DNA of 64,000 nucleotides from an uncultured Erythrobacter sp. (GCA_947499505.1 CANMOQ010000002.1:248001-312000), one strand, 5' to 3'. Counted from the stretch's first letter, positions 1 through 9,154 are shown. Notes: a model not told the origin generated them from the letters alone. Translations and numbers: made by a program.

Positions 1-1
1 G

Positions 2-433
2 CTATCACAGGCCGAAATGACCACCGCCCGTGAGGCGCGCAATGAAGAGCGCGCGGCACGCCGGGCAGAGCGCCAGGCACGCCGTTTCGAGCGTCTCGAT
101 ACTGACAATAGCGGCGGTGTGAGCGAAGCCGAAATGGCAGCGGGCAGAGAAGCTCGCCAAGAGGCACGAGGTGAGCGCCGCGGTGGCGGGGAACGGGCAG
201 GGCGCGGCGGCCGCCGGGGCGGGGACCGCATGATGCGGATGTTGCGCCAGGCCGACACCAATGGTGACCAGGCCGTAAGCCGGGCCGAATTTGATAACGC
301 CATCGAAGAGCGCTTCGCGAGTATGGATGCTGACAATTCCGGGACGATCACTGCGGAGGAGCGCCAGGCGGCGCGCGAAGCACGCCGGGCAGAGCGGCAG
401 GAGCGTCGCCAAGAGCGCAATGGATCGCGCTGA
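2..433 (+). CDS. EF-hand calcium-binding protein, 5' end outside window
   Basis: The reading frame is open from base 2 (L-S-Q-A-E-M...), and these residues match the end of an EF-hand loop, so the gene starts upstream of the window; the ATG at 17 is probably internal. Three 12-residue EF loops follow: DTDNSGGVSEAE, DTNGDQAVSRAE and DADNSGTITAEE, each with Asp at positions 1 and 3. The loops are joined by Arg/Glu-rich helices (AREARRAERQERR at the end). This fits a periplasmic or secreted calcium-binding EF-hand protein, but the signal peptide would lie outside the window. It stops about 100 bases before a response regulator and sensor kinase on the same strand, which suggests co-transcription. 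The kinase sensor domain carries a similar Arg/Glu-rich stretch. Confidence 0.85.
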   Translation, partial: LSQAEMTTAREARNEERAARRAERQARRFERLDTDNSGGVSEAEMAAGREARQEARGERRGGGERAGRGGRRGGDRMMRMLRQADTNGDQAVSRAEFDNAIEERFASMDADNSGTITAEERQAAREARRAERQERRQERNGSR

Positions 434-536
434 TAACGCCTAACTCCATTGGAAACCGTAGCAGCCAGTTCGCTCGCTTCCCACTCACGGGTTGCGCTGT
501 GAGCTGGCTCGCGCCATTCTTAAAGTACCAAAGGCA

Positions 537-1280
537 ATGACCGATCCGTCCCAAACCTCGATCCTGCTCGTCGATGACGAGGCGACCCTGCGCGAGCCGC
601 TGGCCGAATATCTGACCGGCCAAGGCTTTGCTATCACCGAGGCGCAAAGCGCCGCCGCCGCACGCACGGCGTTGCTCAAAGCCAAGCCCGACATCGTCTT
701 GCTTGATATCATGATGCCGGGTGAAGACGGCCTGTCGCTGTGCCGCCATCTGGTCGAAACGCAGCAATTGCCCGTCATCCTGCTGACCGCGCGTGGAGAG
801 CCGACCGACCGGATCGTCGGTCTGGAGCTGGGCGCCGATGATTATGTCGTCAAACCGTTCGAGCCGCGCGAGTTGGTCGCGCGGATCCGCTCCGTCCTAC
901 GCCGCGCTCAGCGAGGCCCCGCCGCCCCTACCGACGCTCAAGATCTCCACTATGGCTTTGAAGGCTGGTCGCTTGACCCGCTAAAGCGCAAGCTCATTGA
1001 TCCAGAAGGCGTCACCGTGCCCATTTCAACCGCAGAGTTTCGACTGCTGCGCGCTCTGCTGGATCACCCGCGCAGCGTGCTGGACCGCGATCAATTGCTT
1101 GATATGGTCCAGGGGCGCGAGGCGCATTTGTTTGACCGGGCGGTCGATAACCAAGTGAGCCGCCTGCGCCGCAAGATTGAGGCTGACAGCCGCGATCCGC
1201 AATTGATCCTGACCGTGCGCGGCGGGGGATACCGCTTTGCCGCTCAGGTCACCCGCTTTGCGCCTGATACGCCTGCATGA
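537..1280 (+). CDS. OmpR-family response regulator
   Basis: A two-component transcription regulator of 247 residues. The receiver domain spans about residues 5-120, with the acidic pair in LLVDDE, the phospho-acceptor Asp57 in LLDIMMPGEDG, the Thr of ILLTARGE and the Lys of DDYVVKPFEP. A winged-helix DNA-binding domain (about 145-238) ends in the wing motif VRGGGYRFA. The frame extends upstream to a TTG at 492, but homology starts at the ATG at 537 (MTDPSQTSILLVDDE). The stop overlaps the start of the next gene, a sensor kinase, as ATGA, so the two are translationally coupled and surely form a pair. The target genes and signal are not visible; the upstream EF-hand gene is a candidate target. 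Confidence 0.95.
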   Translation: MTDPSQTSILLVDDEATLREPLAEYLTGQGFAITEAQSAAAARTALLKAKPDIVLLDIMMPGEDGLSLCRHLVETQQLPVILLTARGEPTDRIVGLELGADDYVVKPFEPRELVARIRSVLRRAQRGPAAPTDAQDLHYGFEGWSLDPLKRKLIDPEGVTVPISTAEFRLLRALLDHPRSVLDRDQLLDMVQGREAHLFDRAVDNQVSRLRRKIEADSRDPQLILTVRGGGYRFAAQVTRFAPDTPA

Positions 1281-2776
1281 AGCGCCTGCTGCCTCAAAGC
1301 CTGCTGGGCCAAGTGATGCTGGTGCTGGCGATTGGCCTGATGGCTGGACAGGCGATATCCGCCACTTTGCTCTACCGCGCGGCCGAGCAGCGCCGCGAGA
1401 CCGGCCTTGTCAGCGCGCTAGCGTTTCAGCTGGTGGCCGAAAGCGGGCGATCAAATCTGGCGGAAAGAGAAGCCCGCCGGGCCGAGCGCCGCGAGGCGCG
1501 CAGAGCAGACCGAATCGCGCGCGGATTGCCGGTAAGGGACCGCCGCGCTGACGGCGAAGGCGGACCTGGAGGCAGGCCATTTGCACGGCCCTTCCGCCTG
1601 GGTGTTGAATACACCGAAGAGCTACCGATTGGCGTCAATGAGCCGCGACTGCCCAATTATGAAAGCGCGCTGCGCGAGGTTCTGACCCAGCAAGAGGTGG
1701 AGGCCGGATATATCATCATCGCGCGGCGGATTGCGGGCAATGACCCGTATGTAAAAGAGCGGATGCAAGACCGCCCGCGGCTGCGCTCACCCGGATGGGA
1801 GGAGCGCCCCATATTGGTCGCCGCGATTCAGCGCGCCGATGAAACCGGATGGCTGATCGCCCGCGTCGCAGAGCCGCGCGCGCCGCGCAATGCGATTGGC
1901 ACCATCCTCCTTCAAACGGCTGTCATCTTCGCCATTCTATTTACGCTGCTCTATTTCGTGCTGCGGCGGATCACCCGGCCTTTGGCGGCGCTGACAACGC
2001 GGGTCACCGACTTCTCGCGCCAGCCTGATCAAGCGGTGAAACTGGAGGAACGAGGGCCCGGCGATATGCGGCGGCTGATCGCGGCGCATAATACGATGGA
2101 AGCGCGCATTGCCGCCTTGCTGGACGAGAAAGACGTGATGCTCGGCGCTATTGGTCATGATCTCAAGACACCTCTCGCCGCCCTTCGCGTGCGGATCGAA
2201 AGTGTGCCGGATGACACCCAGCGAGAGCGCATGGCGGACAGCATTGAAGACATCACCAAGACGCTGGATGACATTCTGGTGCTGGCCCGGGTGGGCCGCG
2301 TAAGTAATGGTTTTGAGGATGTCGATCTGGCCGCGCTGACGACCAGTGTGGCCGAAGAATTTGAGGATCTCGGCGAGCCGGTCACACTCGAAGATCCGCC
2401 CCGTCTGGTTGCCCGCGCGCAGGTCACTTGGCTCAAACGAGCGCTGCGCAATCTTATCGCCAATGCCTTGCGCTATGGCAAAAGCGCTAAGGTCTCGCTT
2501 CTCGAAGAAAGTGAGGCGATCATCTTGCGCGTCGATGACACGGGCCCCGGAATTCCGCCGAGCGATATTGAGGCGATGATGGAGCCCTTCACGCGCGGCG
2601 AAGCCTCACGCAACCGCGCAACAGGCGGCGCGGGTCTAGGCCTAACGCTGGCCCGCGCCATTGCTGAACAGCACGGCGGGACGCTGACACTTTCCAATTT
2701 GCGCGAGGGCGACGCGGTCACGGGCCTACGGGCGGAAATTGCGCTTCCAAAGGGGGAAGACACCGGGCAAGGGTAG
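1277..2776 (+). CDS. Membrane sensor histidine kinase
   Basis: Partner of the upstream response regulator (ATGA overlap). The 499 residues comprise TM1 (about 10-32), a periplasmic sensor region (about 33-205), TM2 (about 206-228), a HAMP domain, the dimerisation helix with phospho-accepting His294 in GAIGHDLKTPLAALR, and a HATPase_c domain with an N-box (RNLIANALRYG), G1 box (DDTGPGIP) and G2 box (GGAGLGLTLA). The periplasmic part contains a highly basic/acidic stretch (AEREARRAERREARR, about residues 62-76) followed by a Gly/Arg-rich loop. That resembles the Arg/Glu repeats of the EF-hand protein encoded just upstream. The ligand is unknown. The domain order is the ordinary EnvZ/CpxA type. 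Confidence 0.95.
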   Translation: MKRLLPQSLLGQVMLVLAIGLMAGQAISATLLYRAAEQRRETGLVSALAFQLVAESGRSNLAEREARRAERREARRADRIARGLPVRDRRADGEGGPGGRPFARPFRLGVEYTEELPIGVNEPRLPNYESALREVLTQQEVEAGYIIIARRIAGNDPYVKERMQDRPRLRSPGWEERPILVAAIQRADETGWLIARVAEPRAPRNAIGTILLQTAVIFAILFTLLYFVLRRITRPLAALTTRVTDFSRQPDQAVKLEERGPGDMRRLIAAHNTMEARIAALLDEKDVMLGAIGHDLKTPLAALRVRIESVPDDTQRERMADSIEDITKTLDDILVLARVGRVSNGFEDVDLAALTTSVAEEFEDLGEPVTLEDPPRLVARAQVTWLKRALRNLIANALRYGKSAKVSLLEESEAIILRVDDTGPGIPPSDIEAMMEPFTRGEASRNRATGGAGLGLTLARAIAEQHGGTLTLSNLREGDAVTGLRAEIALPKGEDTGQG

Positions 2777-2804
2777 CGCCAAGCACAACAATCGGAGTTC
2801 CCCC

Positions 2805-3887
2805 TTGCCCCACACTCTCTACGCCGCCCCGCTCTCGCTCTATTCCGGCAAGGCGCGCAGCTATCTCGATTGGAAGCAAGTGAATTACACGGAGGTGCTC
2901 TCCACTCCCGATGTCTATGCGAAGATCATCATCCCCAATGTCGGGCGCCCGGTCATCCCGGTGATGCAGAAAGATGATGGCTCGATCCTGCAAGACACAA
3001 CGCTGATCATCGATCATTTTGAGGCCAGCGAAGGCGGACCGTCGGTCTATCCTGATACGCCGCGCCAGCGCTTAGCCGCGCTGCTGCTGGAGTGTTTTGG
3101 CGATGAATGGCTGGTGATCCCGGCGATGCATTACCGCTGGAATTACAACGAAGAGTGGGTTTACGGCGAATTTGGCAAAACCGCGCTGCCGGATGGCACG
3201 CCGGAGGAGCAATATGCGACCGGCAAAGAGCGCGGCAGCATGTTCCGCGGCTTCGTCCCCATGCTTGGCATCAATCAGGCGACAATCCCGGCGGTTGAGG
3301 CGAGCTATGAGGCTTTGCTGGCAGATCTGGACGCGCATTTCGCGGTGCATCCCTTCCTATTGGGATCGCGGCCCTCGATCGGTGATTTGGGCCTGATCGG
3401 GCCGCTCTATGCCCACCTTTACCGCGACCCGGCATCGGGCGAGATTATGGAGCGATTGGCTCCGCAAGTGGCCGAATGGGTCCGCCGTATGGTTGATGTG
3501 ACGGCCCCGCTGTCGGGCGAGTTCCTGCCCGATGACGAAATTCCTGAGACTTTACTGCCGGTGCTGGCGCGGATGATGAGTGAGCAAGTGCCCTATCTTG
3601 CGAAAGTGGCGGACATGTTTGGCGAGTGGCTGGCCGCTAATCCGGACACGGAGATCCCGCGCGCGGTCGGCATGGCTGATTTCACGATTGAAAGCACCAA
3701 TGGCCAGCGCATAGCCGCCCCGTTCAGCCTCTGGATGCTGCAGCGCGGGCTCGACTATCTCGCCTCGCTTGAAGGCGTCAACCGTGATGTCTGCAAAGCA
3801 ATGCTGCGCTCAGTCGGCGGCGAAGCGCTGCTCGATTTCAAAATGCCCGCACGGCTGAAATTTGAAAATCACGTCTTGAGCGTTTGA
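2805..3887 (+). CDS. Glutathione S-transferase family protein, long form
   Basis: The frame runs from 2739, but that part overlaps the kinase gene. A TTG at 2805 preceded by GGAG with a 7-base gap starts the recognisable protein (PHTLYAAPLSLYSGKARSYLDWK). This gives 360 residues. The first 80 or so show a thioredoxin-like GST N-domain with the Ser/Tyr region and the PVIPVMQ-D-G-ILQDTTLIIDH segment typical of the cis-Pro and glutathione-contact loop. An all-helical C-domain follows (PFLLGSRPSIGDLGLIGPLYAH). The C-terminal extension of roughly 130 residues is longer than in canonical GSTs (200-230 residues) and is of unknown role. The substrate is unknown. A short gap to the kinase gene allows read-through. 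Confidence 0.8.
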   Translation: MPHTLYAAPLSLYSGKARSYLDWKQVNYTEVLSTPDVYAKIIIPNVGRPVIPVMQKDDGSILQDTTLIIDHFEASEGGPSVYPDTPRQRLAALLLECFGDEWLVIPAMHYRWNYNEEWVYGEFGKTALPDGTPEEQYATGKERGSMFRGFVPMLGINQATIPAVEASYEALLADLDAHFAVHPFLLGSRPSIGDLGLIGPLYAHLYRDPASGEIMERLAPQVAEWVRRMVDVTAPLSGEFLPDDEIPETLLPVLARMMSEQVPYLAKVADMFGEWLAANPDTEIPRAVGMADFTIESTNGQRIAAPFSLWMLQRGLDYLASLEGVNRDVCKAMLRSVGGEALLDFKMPARLKFENHVLSV

Positions 3888-3977
3888 GAACCGGCGCGCA
3901 GCGTGCTTGTAGCACGTGAGCACCGGAAGCGCAGATCGGTTCAATGTGCAGCAAGCATGCGGGCCAAAGCCCCGTGG

Positions 3978-5564
3978 TCACCGCATTAGGCCGCCGATGA
4001 GGTTCCTCACAAACCGCCCAGCCACTGGTCCGGCCAGATCAGTGGCGATGGAACCAGCCGCTGATGTGATTCCGGATTTCATCGGGTTTGCGCGCGATTT
4101 CTTGCCAAGGATCGCCGACGCTGCAGCGCCCGCCATTCCGCCTGCAGCCACTTTGGTGCCGCGCGACAAAGCCTTTTCCCACATGCTCTTGGTCTTGCGC
4201 GGGCGCTTGCGCACCTCTTCCTCGCCTTTCTCGTCGACCTCTTGCGCCGTCTCAGCGGCATCGGCGCTTTTCGCGGCAAGAATTTCCTCTGCGCTCTCGC
4301 GGTCGATCGCCTCGTCATATTTGTTTTCAAACGGGCTGATCGATTGAATGATCGCACGCTCTTTGGCGGTGACCGGGCCGAGGCGCGACCGCGGCGGCTT
4401 AATCAAAGTCCGCTGCACGATGGTCGGAGCGCCGTCTTCGTCGAGGGTCGAGACCAGCGCCTCGCCCACTTTCAGCTCTGTGATGGCTTCCTCGACATCA
4501 AGATCGGGGTTGATCCGGAAGGTTTCCGCCGCCGCCTTGATCGCGCGCTGATCGCGCGGGGTGAAGGCGCGCAAGGCATGCTGTACCCGGTTGCCGAGCT
4601 GGCCAGCGACTTCTTCGGGAATGTCGATCGGGTTTTGCGTGACGAAGAACACACCAACGCCTTTTGAACGGATCAGGCGAACGACCTGCTCAATCTTCTC
4701 CTCCAGCGCTTTGGGCGCATCGTCGAACAGCAAGTGCGCCTCATCAAAGAAGAACACGAGCTTGGGTTTCTCAGGATCACCCACCTCGGGCAGGCTCTCA
4801 AACAGCTCCGCCAGCAGCCACAACAGGAAGGTGGCGTACAGCTTCGGGCTGCGCATCAGCTTGTCGGCTGCGAGCACATTGACGATGCCGCGCCCGGTCT
4901 CATCGCATTGGAGAAAGTCGTCGATCTCGAGCGCAGGCTCGCCAAAGAAATAATCCGCGCCCTGCGCTTCGAAGCTCAGCAGTTGACGCTGGATCGCGCC
5001 GACCGATTGCTTCGACACATTGCCATATTTGCCCGAGAGCTCCGTGGCGTTCTCATTGGCCCATTGCAGCATGCTCTGCAGATCGCCGAAATCGAGCAGC
5101 AGCAGGCCATTGTCGTCCGCATGGCGGAAGATGATTTGCAGCACGCCTTCCTGTGTATCGTTAAGATCGAGCAGGCGGGCAAGCAGCAGCGGCCCCATTT
5201 CAGAAATGGTTGTGCGGATTGGATGGCCCTGCTCGCCGTACAGATCCCAGAAGACGACCGGATTATCGGAATAATCATAGTCGTCCATGCCGAGCTCTTT
5301 GGCGCGGCCTTCGAGCTTGTCCGCGTGCTTGAACTTCGCGCTGCCGGGCATCGCAATGCCGGACAGGTCGCCCTTCACATCGGCAACGAACACCGGCACA
5401 CCATTGGCAGAAAAGCTCTCGGCCAGACCCTGCAAGGTGACCGTTTTACCCGTGCCGGTCGCGCCTGCGATCAACCCGTGACGGTTCGCCCGGCTGAGCG
5501 CGAGATGCTGGTTCTCGCCATTACTGCCCAGCCCCAGAAAGATTTCGCCCGGTTTATCGCTCAT
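3978..5564 (-). CDS. HerA-like ATPase (DUF853 family)
   Basis: A 528-residue cytoplasmic ATPase related to the HerA/VirB4/FtsK superfamily (YjgR/DUF853 group). Walker A is GATGTGKT at residues 34-41 and Walker B is [14 protein letters not shown] downstream [14 protein letters not shown] sensor segment and an arginine-finger-like [14 protein letters not shown] stretch are also visible. The C-terminus (after about residue 440) is Ala/Lys-rich with a possible flexible or membrane-associating tail ([15 protein letters not shown]). The frame extends to 5669, but conserved sequence begins at the ATG ending at 5564 ([13 protein letters not shown]). The biological role is not established for this subfamily; DNA processing is presumed from the fold. 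It is divergent from pabB and convergent with the GST gene. Confidence 0.9.
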   Translation of the reverse strand: MSDKPGEIFLGLGSNGENQHLALSRANRHGLIAGATGTGKTVTLQGLAESFSANGVPVFVADVKGDLSGIAMPGSAKFKHADKLEGRAKELGMDDYDYSDNPVVFWDLYGEQGHPIRTTISEMGPLLLARLLDLNDTQEGVLQIIFRHADDNGLLLLDFGDLQSMLQWANENATELSGKYGNVSKQSVGAIQRQLLSFEAQGADYFFGEPALEIDDFLQCDETGRGIVNVLAADKLMRSPKLYATFLLWLLAELFESLPEVGDPEKPKLVFFFDEAHLLFDDAPKALEEKIEQVVRLIRSKGVGVFFVTQNPIDIPEEVAGQLGNRVQHALRAFTPRDQRAIKAAAETFRINPDLDVEEAITELKVGEALVSTLDEDGAPTIVQRTLIKPPRSRLGPVTAKERAIIQSISPFENKYDEAIDRESAEEILAAKSADAAETAQEVDEKGEEEVRKRPRKTKSMWEKALSRGTKVAAGGMAGAAASAILGKKSRANPMKSGITSAAGSIATDLAGPVAGRFVRNLIGGLMR

Positions 5565-5711
5565 GTTCGCAAAACGCCCTTTTTTATCATTTTGTCTTGC
5601 CGAATGTGTGAAGTGACAGGGCCAAGCGGTCAAGGTGTCGCTTGCACGCGGCAACGTATGCAGCGACATAGGTGGTCGACTTGAGGCGTGGATGCTCTAA
5701 AGGCTGGGCAT

Positions 5712-7583
5712 ATGGGTGAGGTGACTGCGTTTATTCTGCTGGACGATGCGCGCGAGGAAAATGTAGACAGCGCCGCCGCCGCGCCTGCGCGCCTGTATGA
5801 AAACCCTAGACAAATCTTTGCCGCTCACCGCCCGGACGAGGTAGAACGCGCTCTGGCCGATGCGCGGGCTGCGCAGGCCGGGCATGGCGGCGAGCTTGCT
5901 GGTTATATCGCCTATGAAGCGGGCCTAGCGCTGGAACCAAAACTCGCAGAACTCGCCGCCAGCCGCAGCGGCGCGAACGGTCCGCTGGTGTGGCTCGGCT
6001 TGTTTGATGCAGTAGAGGAAATTCCCGCTGGCAATGTGCCCGGCTGGCTGGCTGCGCGCGCGGAGGATAGCGGCGCAGACGCAGGCGGCGCGGGCGCGTC
6101 TTCGATCGGTCCGCTCGACCCTCAGCTTTCGCCCGGCGGATACGCCAAAGCGTTCGAGGCCCTGCAAGAGGCGATCCGCGCTGGCGATATTTATCAGGCC
6201 AATCTCACCTATCCGCTAGCCGGGTCATATCGCGGCGATCCGCTGGCGATCTATGCCCAGCTGCGCAGCGCAGCGAGCGCTGGTTATGGCGGGATCGTGT
6301 TTGACGGCTCGCACTGGCTGCTGAGCTTCTCGCCAGAGCTGTTCGTCGCGCTCGATGGCAAAGATGCCAAAGCCAAACCGATGAAGGGCACACGTCCGCG
6401 CGGGGCTGATGCGGCCTCCGATGCGGCGCTGGCCGATGATCTGGCGACGTCGGAGAAGGACAAAGCAGAAAACCTGATGATCGTTGACCTAATGCGCAAC
6501 GATCTCAGCCGAATTTCAGAACCCGGCAGCGTGCGCGTCGACAAGCCCTTTGCGGTTGAGAGCTACCCGACATTGCATCAAATGGTCTCCACGGTACGCG
6601 CCCGGCTGACCCCGGACAATGGCCCGGTTGATCTGGTACGCGCTTTGTTTCCCTGCGGTTCGATCACCGGCGCGCCGAAAATTCGCGCGATGGAGCTGAT
6701 CGGCGATTATGAGCGCGATGCGCGCGGGCCCTATTGCGGCGCGATTGGCCGGATTGATGCGGACGGCTCGGCCGCCTTCAACGTCGCCATTCGGACCCTG
6801 CGCCTGACCCCGATTGAAAACGCGCAAGGCAATGCCGTGCTGGGCGTAGGTTCAGCGATTGTCGCCGATAGCGAGATGATCGCTGAGCGGCGCGAAAGCG
6901 AGGTCAAAGCCGGATTTGTAAGGCGCGCCTCGCCCGATCACACAGCCCCGCAAGTGGACCTGATTGAGACCATGCGGTTTGAACCGGAAAGCGGGATCGA
7001 CCTGCTGGAGCTGCATCTAGGCCGCATGAAAGCAAGCGCGGCGACGCTTGGCTTTTCGTTTGATCGCCACGCGGCGCGCAATCAAATCCAGGCGCTGTGC
7101 TTTGATCTGGAGGCCGCATGCAAGGTTCGCTTGCTCGTCTCGCGGCTGGGCTCGCTCGCTTTGGAAACAGGCCCGCTGCCAGCGCCCAAAGACAATGGCT
7201 TTGAGTGCATCGCTCTGCCGCTGCCGCTCGACCCGTCCGATTGGCGGTTGTTGCACAAAACATCCGATCGCAGCTTTTACGAAGACGGGCTGTCTGCTGC
7301 ACGCACTCACGGCGCGGATGAGGCCATCTTCGTGCGCGACGACGGCCTCGTGACAGAGGGCAGTTTCAGCAATATCTTTGCGGCGAAAGACCCAGGCGAT
7401 AAGGATAGCGTGCTGCTGACCCCGCCCGCCACGCTCGGTCTGCTGCCCGGCATTCTGCGCCAACATCTCATCGCTGAAGGCCGAGCGGTCGAAGCGGAAC
7501 TCACACTTGCCGACCTCGAAAATGGTTTTGTGCTAGGCAATGCCTTGCGCGGGCTAAACCCAGCCCGGCTCAAACTTTCATAA
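5712..7583 (+). CDS. pabB: Aminodeoxychorismate synthase component I fused to 4-amino-4-deoxychorismate lyase (PabB-PabC)
   Basis: A two-domain enzyme for p-aminobenzoate, the folate precursor. Residues about 110-410 form the chorismate-utilising domain, with KPMKGTRPRG, KDKAENLMIVDLMRNDLSRI and CGSITGAPKIRAMELI. Residues about 425-620 form a class IV PLP-dependent aminotransferase/lyase domain, with KTSDRSFYEDG and the EGSFSNIFA motif near the C-terminus. The fusion converts chorismate plus glutaminase-derived ammonia to ADC and then to pABA plus pyruvate. A separate PabA amidotransferase is needed and is not in this window. Start choice: the ATG at 5712 has AAAGG about 8 bases upstream; an in-frame GTG at 5688 is the alternative. 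Such fusions occur in several proteobacteria. Confidence 0.92.
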   Translation: MGEVTAFILLDDAREENVDSAAAAPARLYENPRQIFAAHRPDEVERALADARAAQAGHGGELAGYIAYEAGLALEPKLAELAASRSGANGPLVWLGLFDAVEEIPAGNVPGWLAARAEDSGADAGGAGASSIGPLDPQLSPGGYAKAFEALQEAIRAGDIYQANLTYPLAGSYRGDPLAIYAQLRSAASAGYGGIVFDGSHWLLSFSPELFVALDGKDAKAKPMKGTRPRGADAASDAALADDLATSEKDKAENLMIVDLMRNDLSRISEPGSVRVDKPFAVESYPTLHQMVSTVRARLTPDNGPVDLVRALFPCGSITGAPKIRAMELIGDYERDARGPYCGAIGRIDADGSAAFNVAIRTLRLTPIENAQGNAVLGVGSAIVADSEMIAERRESEVKAGFVRRASPDHTAPQVDLIETMRFEPESGIDLLELHLGRMKASAATLGFSFDRHAARNQIQALCFDLEAACKVRLLVSRLGSLALETGPLPAPKDNGFECIALPLPLDPSDWRLLHKTSDRSFYEDGLSAARTHGADEAIFVRDDGLVTEGSFSNIFAAKDPGDKDSVLLTPPATLGLLPGILRQHLIAEGRAVEAELTLADLENGFVLGNALRGLNPARLKLS

Positions 7584-7597
7584 AGGCGCCCTGCCCA

Positions 7598-8323
7598 ATG
7601 CTCCCGATATTGTTCGAAGATGGCGAGGCTCTCGTGATCGATAAGCCTGCCGGCCTGCCAGTGGATCGCCCGCGCCGGGGCGGCCCCTGCCTGTTCGATC
7701 ACCTCGATGAGCTGAAGCTGGGATTTCAGCGGTTGCCGCATGCGGTTCACCGGCTGGATACAGACACCAGTGGATGCCTGCTGCTGGCTCGCAATCCCAA
7801 GGCGCTCAAACGCTTTAACAAGGCATTTGAAAACCGCGCAGTATCCAAGACCTATCTGGCCGTGCTCGACGCTGTGCCGGCGGAAACCTCTGGCACGATT
7901 GAACTGGCGCTCTCCAAGATCAGTTCAGCGGAAAAGGGCTGGCGCATGATCGCGGCGAAAAAGGGCAAGCCTGCGATCTCGCATTGGGAGGTGCTGCAGA
8001 CCATTGGTGAGGGCGATAAGCAGCGCTCGCTGATCCGCTTTCGCCCAGAGACAGGACGCACGCACCAATTGCGCGTTCACGCGCTGCTGGGTCTAGGCGC
8101 GCCATTGCTGGGCGATCCGGTCTACGGCCCGGTGCGCGGTCAGAACAAAGGCGCAGGCCGCACCATGCTGCACGCTGAAACCATTGGCATCGCGCGTAGC
8201 ACCAAGCCGACAATCACCGCCCATGCTCCATTCCCGGAGGATTTCGTGCGCGCTGGCCTGACCGCGCCGGAACCGCCCGAAGTTACGGAACCCACCATCA
8301 ACGCCGAACAGGACGATGGATAA
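7598..8323 (+). CDS. RluA-family pseudouridine synthase
   Basis: A 241-residue RNA pseudouridine synthase lacking an S4 domain. The catalytic motif HRLDTDTSGCLLLAR (about residues 49-63) contains the Asp that attacks the uridine. Further hallmarks are the K-TYLA motif (SKTYLAVLD) and GRTHQLRVH followed by GDPVYG, which form the active-site floor. The substrate (a 23S rRNA or tRNA position) cannot be read from sequence; the short S4-less form resembles RluA. It starts 14 bases after pabB and overlaps the downstream arfB gene by 8 bases, so the three are probably one transcript. Confidence 0.93.
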   Translation: MLPILFEDGEALVIDKPAGLPVDRPRRGGPCLFDHLDELKLGFQRLPHAVHRLDTDTSGCLLLARNPKALKRFNKAFENRAVSKTYLAVLDAVPAETSGTIELALSKISSAEKGWRMIAAKKGKPAISHWEVLQTIGEGDKQRSLIRFRPETGRTHQLRVHALLGLGAPLLGDPVYGPVRGQNKGAGRTMLHAETIGIARSTKPTITAHAPFPEDFVRAGLTAPEPPEVTEPTINAEQDDG

Positions 8324-8732
8324 AGACCTGCTCGAACGCGCGCACACTCAGGCGCAGGAGAGCTTCCTCGCAGGCTCCGGCCCCGGTGGGCAGAACGCCA
8401 ATAAGGTTGCGACCGAAGTGCAGCTGCGCGTGAATATCTACGCGCTGCGCCTGCCTCCGCCGGTGTTCGCGCGGCTGAGGACACTTGCGGGCAGCAAGCT
8501 GACAGCGGCAGGCGAACTGCTGATTACGGCGCGCGAACACCGCACACAGGAGGCCAATCGCGGCCTTGCTCGAGAGAAGCTGGAGAACCTGCTGGAGGAG
8601 GCCCATAAGCAGCCCAAACGCCGGGCGAAAACCCGGATCAACAGGGTGGGCAAGACCAAGCGCCTCAAATCGAAGAAAGCGCGCGGCACGGTGAAGGCCA
8701 ATCGCAGCAAACCCAGCCGCTCTGATTGGTAG
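8316..8732 (+). CDS. arfB: Peptidyl-tRNA hydrolase ArfB (alternative ribosome rescue)
   Basis: 138 residues. The N-terminal domain carries the class-I release-factor catalytic motif GSGPGGQNANK (GGQ near residue 25), which hydrolyses peptidyl-tRNA on ribosomes stalled without a stop codon. The C-terminal tail from about residue 95 is strongly basic (KQPKRRAKTRINRVGKTKRL), matching the ArfB/YaeJ tail that enters the empty mRNA channel. AGGA lies just before the ATG. The start overlaps the pseudouridine-synthase gene. Its length agrees with ArfB (about 140 residues) and excludes RF1/RF2. No tmRNA or ArfA is visible here. Confidence 0.92.
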   Translation: MDKDLLERAHTQAQESFLAGSGPGGQNANKVATEVQLRVNIYALRLPPPVFARLRTLAGSKLTAAGELLITAREHRTQEANRGLAREKLENLLEEAHKQPKRRAKTRINRVGKTKRLKSKKARGTVKANRSKPSRSDW

Positions 8733-8763
8733 GTTCACGCCCGCGCCGAATAGTCAGATTTGC

Positions 8764-8791
8764 TTGACTCTGAGCGGTGAATCGATAAATG
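8764..8791 (+). promoter_or_regulatory. Possible sigma-70-type promoter upstream of rpmG
   Basis: TTGACT (8764-8769), a 16-base spacer and TAAATG (8786-8791). It precedes the L33 gene by about 100 bases, but a terminator-like hairpin with a T8 run lies between the two. It either drives an attenuated leader or is coincidental. Confidence 0.35.
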
Positions 8792-8803
8792 GCGCGGCTT
8801 GCA

Positions 8804-8836
8804 AGGCGATGCTCCGCGCGTCGCCTGATTTTTTTT
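8804..8836 (+). terminator. Intrinsic terminator or attenuator between arfB and rpmG
   Basis: The stem AGGCGA (8804-8809) / TCGCCT (8821-8826) has GC-rich inner bases and is followed by an uninterrupted T run at 8829-8836. It is well placed to end the pabB-rluA-arfB transcript. Because the nearest promoter-like site for rpmG is upstream of it, it could also act as an attenuator. Confidence 0.55.
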
Positions 8837-8890
8837 CGGCTCAAACGCGCTTAGTTGGGTGGGCCCACCAGATAGAATTAGGATAACGCG

Positions 8891-9058
8891 ATGGCGAAGC
8901 CCGCAACCGTCAAGATCAAGCTCGTCTCGACCGCCGACACGGGTTTTTATTACACGACCAAAAAGAACCCGCGCAACATCACCGAAAAGATGGTGTTCCG
9001 TAAGTACGATCCGGTTGTTCGTAAGCACGTCGAATTCAAAGAAGCCAAAATCAAGTAA
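8891..9058 (+). CDS. rpmG: 50S ribosomal protein L33
   Basis: A 55-residue protein, [18 protein letters not shown]... ending EFKEAKIK. Its length and the block [16 protein letters not shown] followed by [14 protein letters not shown] are characteristic of bacterial L33 of the cysteine-free (zinc-independent) type, since none of the CxxC pairs seen in zinc-binding L33 are present. It is a component of the large ribosomal subunit near the E site. It is monocistronic: a terminator-like hairpin lies before it and another after it. A perfect GGTGGGCCCACC palindrome (8858-8869) lies in its leader. Confidence 0.97.
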   Translation: MAKPATVKIKLVSTADTGFYYTTKKNPRNITEKMVFRKYDPVVRKHVEFKEAKIK

Positions 9059-9154
9059 GCTTCTGACCGCAGCTCTGCAGCGGGCCTTGGCCCAGCAGAT
9101 CGCCTGCGGTGCTTTCAGATTTTCAGCGGATGCGCCCCGCATATGGCGTCCACT

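Noticed and set aside
3902..3916. CGTGCT-TGT-AGCACG hairpin after the GST gene as a terminator
   Set aside because: Short stem with no T tract on either strand; left unlabelled.
4734..5684. 316-residue open frame on the plus strand
   Set aside because: Antisense to the HerA-like ATPase gene, which has Walker A and B motifs; no support for the reverse frame.
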